Shown: in pieces, positions 58,590 through 64,000 of the stretch
How the letters are laid out: each line of letters begins with the position of its first letter
Numbering within the stretch: the stretch's first letter is position 1
NCBI GenBank assembly: GCA_017745295.1
Contig: JAGHZR010000005.1
Coordinates: 62,001-126,000, forward strand
Source of the DNA: Novosphingobium sp.
GTDB lineage: Bacteria; Pseudomonadota; Alphaproteobacteria; Sphingomonadales; Sphingomonadaceae
Direction of reading: 5' to 3'
Length of the DNA: 64,000 nucleotides
Translations under genes and position numbers: made by a program
Notes under the pieces: model-generated
The model's input: the letters and a program-made list of their open reading frames with translations, nothing else
The model's database searches: none
Told to the model about the DNA's origin: nothing

Positions 58590-59360
58590 TCAATTCAGCA
58601 GCGCGCCGCCATTCACATGGACGACTTGCCCGTTGATCCAGCGCCCGTCTTCGGACAGCAGCATGGCCGCCACCCCGGCAATATCCTCCGCCTTGCCCAG
58701 CCGCGTCGATCGGGTCTGCGCCAGGCAAAGGTCGGCCCATTCGGGGGGCACCTGCCCGCCCGCGATCATCTCCGGCGTCATCACGAAGCCGGGGGCGATG
58801 CAGTTGGCCGTAACCCCCTCCTTCCCCCAACGCGACGCGACATGCCGCATCAGTGCATTGAGGCCGCTTTTCGACGCGGCGTAGCTGGGCCGTTCCGGCT
58901 CTCCGCTGTCACCCGCGCCGGAACTGGTATAGACGATTGCCCCGCCGCCCACCGCAAGCAGGTGCGGCAGCACCGCCCGCGTGCACAGCAGATGGCCGCG
59001 CAAGTTCACCGCGATCGTCCGGTCGAACACGGCCAGATCCAGCGCTAGCGCATCGCTGTCCGCAAAGATCGTCCGCAAGTCAGCGGCGTTGACATGGGCA
59101 CCGTCCAGCCCACCCAGCCGCTCCGCCGCTGCGGCTATCGCGCCATTGACCGATGCCTCGTCCACAATGTCCACCGCCAGCGCGAAAGCATCGTGCCCCG
59201 CACTGGCAAGCCGCGTCGCGACCGCCTGAGCCGCAGGAAGATTGATATCCAGAACAGCGACACGCGCGCCCTCGGCGCAGAGACGCTCCACGGTCGCGGC
59301 GCCGATCCCGGTTCCCGCGCCGATCACCACAAGCCTCTTGCCTGCGAGCCGATCCGCCAT
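58590..59360 (-). CDS. short-chain dehydrogenase/reductase
   Basis: This 256-aa SDR has IGAGTGIGAATVERLCAEGA, LDINLPAAQ, HVNAADLRT in place of NNAG, YTSSGAGDSG with the Ser, and YAASKSGLNAL. It ends HVNGGALLN. The ATG at 59360 has GGAG five bases upstream; an ATG directly before it is an alternative. It is divergent from the enoate reductase at 59598. A hydroxysteroid role is possible but not shown. Confidence 0.78.
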   Translation of the reverse strand: MADRLAGKRLVVIGAGTGIGAATVERLCAEGARVAVLDINLPAAQAVATRLASAGHDAFALAVDIVDEASVNGAIAAAAERLGGLDGAHVNAADLRTIFADSDALALDLAVFDRTIAVNLRGHLLCTRAVLPHLLAVGGGAIVYTSSGAGDSGEPERPSYAASKSGLNALMRHVASRWGKEGVTANCIAPGFVMTPEMIAGGQVPPEWADLCLAQTRSTRLGKAEDIAGVAAMLLSEDGRWINGQVVHVNGGALLN

Positions 59361-59597
59361 CATCTCTCCGCCTGGTTCATCGCCCCCGGTTCCATCGCTG
59401 CGACGCATATCGCCAAGCCATGAACCAAGTTTGCCTTGATTATCGTAAAATCATCGCCAATAATTTGCGCAATGACAAGCCAAAAGGCGAAGGGAGAGGC
59501 AAAATGCGATATTGCACGGGGTTACGGCCCTGCCGATCGCCGGTCTGCCGCTTTCCCACCGCCCAACAGCGCCCCGGGGAATGAGAGAGCCAGCCAC
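59361..59597. promoter_or_regulatory. divergent promoter with ATTTGCGCAAT
   Basis: A 237-base gap without a convincing gene separates the SDR and the enoate reductase. ATTTGCGCAAT at 59463-59473 is a near-palindromic version of the island motif, and CGACGCATATCG near 59401 is a weaker relative. ATG codons in frame with the reductase occur from 59436, but the protein family starts at 59598. Confidence 0.5.
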
Positions 59598-61742
59598 ATG
59601 ACATCCAATACCTATCCGCATCTGCTTTCCCCACTTCGGATCGGTGCGATGGAGATTCGCAACCGCATCGCCGTCACCGCCATGGGCGTGAGCCTGTCCG
59701 AAGACGACGGCACCGTGGGCGAACGGCTGATCGCCTATCATGAGGAACAGGCGCGCGGCGGCGCCGGCCTCATCATCTCGGGCGTGGCAGGCGTGGCCTG
59801 GCCGGTCGGCGCGGTGTCGATGGGCCAGACGGCGATCTCGGAAGACCGCTTCATTCCCGGCCTGCGCCAGTTGACCGACCGGGTCCATGCGCACGGCGCG
59901 AAGATCGCCGCGCAGCTGCACCACGGCGGCCTCGTCGCCAATTACAGCCACGCGCGCTGGGGCCATCCGCTCTGGACGCCGGCCTATCCCAAGCCGCCGA
60001 AGGGCAATTTCACCGAATACTTCCTGATGGAGGAACTGGCGCCGCTGGCCGGGATGACCCCGCCCGCGATCAAGCCGCTGGAGCAGGCGGACATCGATCT
60101 TGCCGTCTTCCAGTTCGCCGCCGGCGCCCGCCGCGCGAAAGAGGCCGGCTTCGACGGTGTGGAGATCCACGCCGGGCACGGCTATCTGCTGTCCTCCTTC
60201 ATCTCGCCCTATACCAACACCCGCACGGACGCTTACGGCGGCCCGCTGGAGAACCGCGCGCGACTGGCGCTGGACGTGCTGAAGGCCGTTCGCGCCGAAG
60301 TGGGGCCGGACTTCCCGGTGTGGATCAAGATCGATTCGCGCGATGTCGGCAAGCAGGGCGGCATCACCATCGATCTTGCACGCGATCTGGCCAAGCTGGT
60401 GGAGGCCGCCGGGGCGGACGCGATCACTGTCACCGCCTATCACGATACCGATGAGGGCAAGCTCCATTCGGAATCGCACACGCCGCAAACGCCCGGCTGG
60501 AACCTGGAATCCGTGGCCGCCATTCGCGAGGTAGTATCGGTTCCGGTGCTCGGTTCGGGCCGGGTCGGGCCCGATGTGGCGGACCGGGCGATCGGGCGCG
60601 GCGAGCTGGACGTCGTCGCCATGGGCCGCAAGCTGCTGGCCGACCCGCACCTGCCGCGCAAGCTGACCGAAGGCGCGCCGGACACCGTGCGCCCATGCAT
60701 CTATTGCTACACCTGCATCAGCGCGATCTACATGGGCGAACCGGTGCGCTGCGCGGTCAATCCCGCGCTGGGCCGCGAGTATCAGGGCGAGCCGGAGGCC
60801 GGGTCGCCGCGCCCCATCGTGGTGGTCGGCGGCGGCCCCGGCGGCATGGAATCGGCGCGCCGGCTGGCGGCGCTGGGCCACAAGGTGACGCTGATCGAAA
60901 AGTCGGACCGGCTGGGCGGCACGCTGCGCTTCGCCAGCCTGGCCTATGAGCCCAACGAACGCATTCTCGACTGGCTGCGCCGGGAAGTGCGCGAGGCTGG
61001 TGTGGATGTGCGGCTCTCGACCGTGGCCACGCCCGAACTGCTCCGCGAACTCGGCGTGGAGGACGTGATCGTCGCCACCGGCGCGGTGCGCGGGATGCCG
61101 CCGATCCGCGGCGGCGATCTGCCGCACGTGTTCTCAGGCGACGACATGCGCCGGATGATGCTGGGCGAGAGTTCGGACGAATTGAAGCGCAAGACCGGGC
61201 TGTTCACCCGCCTCGCGACCAAAGTGGGCGCGGCAACCGGCGCCACCGCCAACCTGTCGCTGGTGCGCAAGGCCACGCATACCTGGATGCCGCTGGGCGA
61301 CCGCGTTGTCATCGTTGGCGGCGAACTGGTCGGGCTGGAACTGGCCGAATTCCTCAGCGAACGCGGTCGCACGGTTCATGTGATCGAGGAAGGCCCACGG
61401 CTCGGCCGCGGATTGATGCTGGTGCGGCGGATGCGCATCCTGGCCGAACTGGCCGAGCACGGCGTGGGCCTGCACGGCGGCGCCAGCGACATCGCCATCG
61501 GCGCGGACGCGGTGACTTTCACCGACACCGAGGGCCAGGTGCAGAGCGTGGCGGCAGACAACGTGATCGTCGCACGCGGGGCGGAAGGCGACCTGTCACT
61601 GGCGCATGCTATCGAGGCGGCGGGCTTCACAGTCCATGTCGTGGGCGATGCCAACGGCGTCGGCTACATCGAGGGGGCGATGGGTGGCGCGGCCGAAGCG
61701 GTGCGGCAAATCGCTACGCCCCGCCTTCCGCAACCAGCTTGA
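59598..61742 (+). CDS. OYE-type NADH:flavin oxidoreductase (2,4-dienoyl-CoA reductase / BaiCD-like)
   Basis: This 714-aa multidomain enzyme has an N-terminal FMN TIM barrel with QLHHGG at 107-112 and HAGHGYLL at 191-198, an iron-sulfur cluster formed by Cys367, Cys370, Cys373 and Cys385, and a C-terminal FAD/NAD domain starting GGGPGG at 411. The layout is that of E. coli FadH and of BaiCD/BaiH of bile-acid-converting gut bacteria, which oxidise or reduce the double bond next to the steroid 3-keto group. In an aerobic degradation island it may reduce or form a 4-ene or 1-ene. ATG at 59598 with GAGAGAG upstream. Confidence 0.83.
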   Translation: MTSNTYPHLLSPLRIGAMEIRNRIAVTAMGVSLSEDDGTVGERLIAYHEEQARGGAGLIISGVAGVAWPVGAVSMGQTAISEDRFIPGLRQLTDRVHAHGAKIAAQLHHGGLVANYSHARWGHPLWTPAYPKPPKGNFTEYFLMEELAPLAGMTPPAIKPLEQADIDLAVFQFAAGARRAKEAGFDGVEIHAGHGYLLSSFISPYTNTRTDAYGGPLENRARLALDVLKAVRAEVGPDFPVWIKIDSRDVGKQGGITIDLARDLAKLVEAAGADAITVTAYHDTDEGKLHSESHTPQTPGWNLESVAAIREVVSVPVLGSGRVGPDVADRAIGRGELDVVAMGRKLLADPHLPRKLTEGAPDTVRPCIYCYTCISAIYMGEPVRCAVNPALGREYQGEPEAGSPRPIVVVGGGPGGMESARRLAALGHKVTLIEKSDRLGGTLRFASLAYEPNERILDWLRREVREAGVDVRLSTVATPELLRELGVEDVIVATGAVRGMPPIRGGDLPHVFSGDDMRRMMLGESSDELKRKTGLFTRLATKVGAATGATANLSLVRKATHTWMPLGDRVVIVGGELVGLELAEFLSERGRTVHVIEEGPRLGRGLMLVRRMRILAELAEHGVGLHGGASDIAIGADAVTFTDTEGQVQSVAADNVIVARGAEGDLSLAHAIEAAGFTVHVVGDANGVGYIEGAMGGAAEAVRQIATPRLPQPA

Positions 61743-61989
61743 GGCCGGGCACACGCGATCAACAGAAAAGGGGGCGAACGATGGAAACGGCCGATTTACG
61801 CCGCGTAGATACTCGATTTGAATTCTACGCATACGCGCCATCGTCGCCACAGGTAAGCGGCTTTGGCGCTTCCGTTTTCGGCTCTGCCGCGCGTTTCCAG
61901 CGGTCACTATGAGGTTGACGAGCAAGCGCTCCATGCGCAAACCGGCCGCTCGTTCCACGCTCCGTTCGGGAAGCAGGTTGCCGGAAAAC
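61743..61989. promoter_or_regulatory. leader of the Lrp/AsnC regulator pair
   Basis: About 247 bases without a clear gene. TACGCATACGC at 61826-61836 is a doubled form of the island motif half-site. Short in-frame codons from 61909 could extend the first regulator, but they encode a basic tail not seen in the family, so I treat them as leader. Confidence 0.4.
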
Positions 61990-62466
61990 ATGACGCAGAC
62001 GTTCCAGTTCGATGCGACCGACGCCAAGATCGTCGAGTTGCTGCGCCTCAACGGTCGCGCCAACAACCAGCAGATTGCCGAGACGCTGGGGCTGACCGCC
62101 ACCACCGTTTCCACCCGCATCAAGCGGCTGGAAGACGCCAACCAACTGCGCGTCGTCGCCGTGTCGGACTTCTCCGCCCACGGCTACAACGTCCTGCTCA
62201 AGATCGCGGTGGAAGTGGACGGCCGCCCGGTGAACGACGTGGCGCACGATCTTGCCGCCCTGCCCGAAGTCTTCGCCGTGCATCTCGTCACCGGCCGGTA
62301 CGACATCGACATGCTGGTGGCGCTGCAGGGGTTCGAGGATCTGTCCGGCTTCCTGCTCGACGATCTTTCCACCGTACGCGGCATCCGCTCGCTGACGCCC
62401 GCCGTGGTCGTCGATATCATCAAGTACCAGTTCGACGTCGCGCCGATCGAAGCAAGGGATCGCTGA
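61990..62466 (+). CDS. Lrp/AsnC-family transcriptional regulator
   Basis: This 158-aa protein has the AsnC winged helix-turn-helix (DATDAKIVELLRLNGRANNQ, IAETLGLTATTVSTRIKRLED) and the ligand-binding RAM domain (VLLKIAVEVD, VFAVHLVTGRYDIDMLVA). It would bind DNA as a dimer or octamer and respond to a small molecule. ATG at 61990 has a weak site; the second regulator starts three bases after its stop. It is the first of two adjacent regulators; steroid regulation by this family is not established, so its target is unknown. Confidence 0.85.
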   Translation: MTQTFQFDATDAKIVELLRLNGRANNQQIAETLGLTATTVSTRIKRLEDANQLRVVAVSDFSAHGYNVLLKIAVEVDGRPVNDVAHDLAALPEVFAVHLVTGRYDIDMLVALQGFEDLSGFLLDDLSTVRGIRSLTPAVVVDIIKYQFDVAPIEARDR

Positions 62467-62469
62467 ACA

Positions 62470-62958
62470 ATGTCCTCCCCCGTGCTCGACGCACTCGACC
62501 ATCAGTTGATCGACCTGCTTGCGCGTGACGCGCGCGTTTCCAACCGTAAGATCGCGGCGGAACTGGGCGTTACCGAAGGCACCGTGCGCGGCCGCATCAA
62601 GCGGCTGCAGCAGGACGGCCTGATCGCCTTCACTGCGATCACCGGCTTCGAAATGGGCAAGAAATCGCGCCTGGCCTTCATCAACGTGCAAGCCGAAGTG
62701 CACCGCGTGCGCGAAGTGGCGGAAGCCATCGGCGCGCTGCCCGAAGTCAATGCCGTGCTGGTGACGATGGGCCAGTTCAACATCGCCGCGCTCTGCCTGT
62801 TCGATGAACTGGAGACGCTGCAGCACATCGCATCCGAACTTGTGCTGATGATCGACGGCGTGCACCATGTCGAAACCTCGATCGCGGTCAGCACCGTGAA
62901 GTACGAGGCGCGCATGGCCAAGATCACCCCGCCGGACAACATTGCCGACGAGGATTGA
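62470..62958 (+). CDS. Lrp/AsnC-family transcriptional regulator (second copy)
   Basis: This 162-aa protein is a second AsnC-type regulator: LDALDHQLIDLLARDARVSN, IAAELGVTEGTVRGRIKRLQQ and the RAM domain segment RLAFINVQAEVHRVREV. It differs clearly from the one upstream, so the pair is not a recent tandem duplication; they may form hetero-oligomers, which Lrp proteins can do. Tight spacing implies one transcript. Located directly before hsaB. Confidence 0.85.
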   Translation: MSSPVLDALDHQLIDLLARDARVSNRKIAAELGVTEGTVRGRIKRLQQDGLIAFTAITGFEMGKKSRLAFINVQAEVHRVREVAEAIGALPEVNAVLVTMGQFNIAALCLFDELETLQHIASELVLMIDGVHHVETSIAVSTVKYEARMAKITPPDNIADED

Positions 62959-63104
62959 GTGCCGAATTTCGCGAATTGGCCGAATGCAGCCCATTCCGGT
63001 TTGCATTTGCGTAATTCAATAGATATACGATGACGCAAATCTAAAGCGTCATCGGTGAGTCGCCCTTGCTTGCGCAACTCCCGACGGCCAACGGGAGCAG
63101 GCAC
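62959..63104. promoter_or_regulatory. hsaB promoter region with an ATTTGCGT ... ACGCAAAT dyad
   Basis: ATTTGCGTAA at 63005-63014 and ACGCAAAT at 63033-63040 face each other as an inverted repeat with an 18-base spacer, in AT-rich sequence. This is the cleanest example of the island motif and lies 65-100 bases before the hsaB start, a normal place for an operator and promoter. Confidence 0.65.
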
Positions 63105-63662
63105 ATGAGCGAGACCCGGGCAGCACCGGACCGCACCCTCACGCATTCCGGGGAGCAACCCCAGCAACAACCCGCGCTGGACGCGCGGCTGAAGCACGTG
63201 CTGCGACATCTTCCAGCGCCCGTGGGCGTGGTCACCAGCTTCGATCCGGAAACGGGCGATCCGGTGGGCCTTGCGATGTCGGCGATCATGCCCGTCTCGC
63301 TGGAGCCATGCTCGATGGCGATCGCGGTCAACCGCTCCGGTTCCAGCCACGACGCATTGGTGCGTAGCGGCGAATTCTGCATCAACCTGCTGGACAGCGC
63401 GCGGCACGGCCACATGGAGCCTTTCGCCCGGCCGGAAGCGCGCGCGCTGCGCTTCACCCAGCCCGAATGGCATCGCCGGGGCCGCGTCTGGTTCATTGAG
63501 GGCGCGCCCGCCAACATCTTCTGCCACATCCGCGAGCGCGTTTCCTACGGCACGCATGACCTGCTGATCGGCGATGTCGACGAACTCGTCGCCACCGGGG
63601 GCGAGGACATCCTGGGCTGGGCCAATGGCCGCCTTGGCCGTCTGGCCCCGCTCGCCGCCTGA
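63105..63662 (+). CDS. hsaB: HsaB-like flavin reductase
   Basis: This 185-aa protein is a flavin:NAD(P)H reductase of two-component monooxygenases, with LKHVLRHLPAPVGVVTSFDP, GLAMSAIMPVSLEPCSMAIAV and FCINLLDSARHGHMEPF, the FMN-binding split-barrel pattern. HsaB supplies reduced flavin to HsaA; the gene is 43 kb from hsaA here rather than adjacent as in actinobacteria. Other two-component reductases cannot be excluded. ATG at 63105 with GGGAG upstream; the frame opens further to 63066. Confidence 0.75.
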   Translation: MSETRAAPDRTLTHSGEQPQQQPALDARLKHVLRHLPAPVGVVTSFDPETGDPVGLAMSAIMPVSLEPCSMAIAVNRSGSSHDALVRSGEFCINLLDSARHGHMEPFARPEARALRFTQPEWHRRGRVWFIEGAPANIFCHIRERVSYGTHDLLIGDVDELVATGGEDILGWANGRLGRLAPLAA

Positions 63663-63688
63663 ACGCCCTCCTTTTGCAAGAGATCGCA

Positions 63689-64000
63689 ATGCCCGAAAAC
63701 GACGCCCTTCTGGCGCGGATAGACCGCCTTGAATCGCTGGACGCCATCCGCCAGCTCCCCGCCAAGTACGCGCTCGCGCTGGACATGCGCGACAGCGATG
63801 CCTGGGTGAACCTGTTCCCCGCAGACGTGAAAGTCGGCGGCGGCCAATCTGGTCGCAAAGCCCTGCGTGACTGGTTCGACGAGACGCATTCGCGCCAGTT
63901 CACCGGCACCTCGCACCACATCGGCGGCCACGTGATCGATTTCGACGATGCCGACAATGCACAAGGCGTGGTCTACTCCAAGAACGAGCATGAGGCCGGC
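63689..64000 (+). CDS. SnoaL/NTF2-like fold protein, 3' truncated by window end
   Basis: The frame runs open from ATG at 63689 to the end of the window with no stop, giving at least 104 residues. The start LLARIDRLESLDAIRQLPAKYALALD and the later WVNLFPADV and TSHHIGGHVI segments match the SnoaL-like group seen several times in this island. It starts 26 bases after hsaB and is probably co-transcribed. The full length and any active-site residues in the C-terminal part are not visible here. Confidence 0.65.
   Translation, partial: MPENDALLARIDRLESLDAIRQLPAKYALALDMRDSDAWVNLFPADVKVGGGQSGRKALRDWFDETHSRQFTGTSHHIGGHVIDFDDADNAQGVVYSKNEHEAG

Noticed and set aside
56735..58636. Plus-strand open frame of about 630 codons opposite the BVMO
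   Set aside because: Antisense to the flavin monooxygenase, whose motifs are intact.
1..64000. CRISPR arrays, tRNA or rRNA genes, phage or defence modules
   Set aside because: No regularly spaced repeats, cloverleaf-like sequences, rRNA segments or recognisable phage/defence proteins were seen.

Overview
The window reads as a 64 kb stretch of a high-GC Gram-negative chromosome or large replicon, most consistent with an alphaproteobacterial sphingomonad (Novosphingobium/Sphingobium-like). That placement is inference from two TonB-dependent receptors, very dense SDR/acyl-CoA dehydrogenase content and GC-rich codon use; no rRNA or marker gene is present. Almost all genes fit one theme: aerobic steroid (sterol, bile-acid or C19 steroid) catabolism by the 9,10-seco pathway.

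Layout. 1-2156: mobile-element debris, an IS110-family transposase apparently inserted in an IS3-family orfA remnant. 2157-19878 (minus strand): one tightly packed run of 19 genes, read from 19878 down to 2157. It carries hsaC and the ring C/D (HIP) machinery: ipdA, ipdB, ipdC, an EchA20 homologue, ipdF, fadE pairs, two thiolases, a MaoC hydratase, a true ketosteroid isomerase and a FadD3-like ligase. 20059-29354 (plus strand, divergent): hsaA, hsaD, hsaE, hsaG, hsaF, a Kst4D-like flavoprotein, an SDR, two small-fold proteins and an aldo/keto reductase, closed by a clear terminator. 29411-44948: mixed accessory genes, including two TonB receptors, a GMC oxidoreductase, a Zn-alcohol dehydrogenase, a hydroxysteroid-dehydrogenase-like SDR and EthD-like and NTF2-like proteins. 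45010-51040: KshA-like Rieske oxygenase, divergent LysR regulator, a second ketosteroid isomerase, a sulfotransferase and KstD. 51176-61742: five SDRs, a second EthD-like protein, an esterase, a Baeyer-Villiger monooxygenase and an OYE/BaiCD-type enoate reductase. 61990-64000: two tandem Lrp/AsnC regulators, the flavin reductase HsaB and a truncated NTF2-like gene.

How they work together (family knowledge plus inference). TonB receptors could import the steroid; hydroxysteroid dehydrogenases and isomerases make the 3-keto-4-ene; KstD and KshA open ring B through 1,2-dehydrogenation and 9-alpha-hydroxylation. HsaAB hydroxylates the aromatised ring A, HsaC cleaves it, HsaD hydrolyses the product, and HsaE/F/G convert the five-carbon piece to pyruvate and propionyl-CoA. 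The remaining C/D-ring propanoate (HIP) is activated by FadD3, shortened by beta-oxidation, and opened by IpdF/IpdC/EchA20/IpdAB.

The most interesting unexplained signal is a recurring motif close to ATTTGCGTAA / TTACGCAAAT. I see it in most intergenic or divergent promoter regions of the island and in none of the tight gene junctions I looked at, which suggests a single regulon operator.
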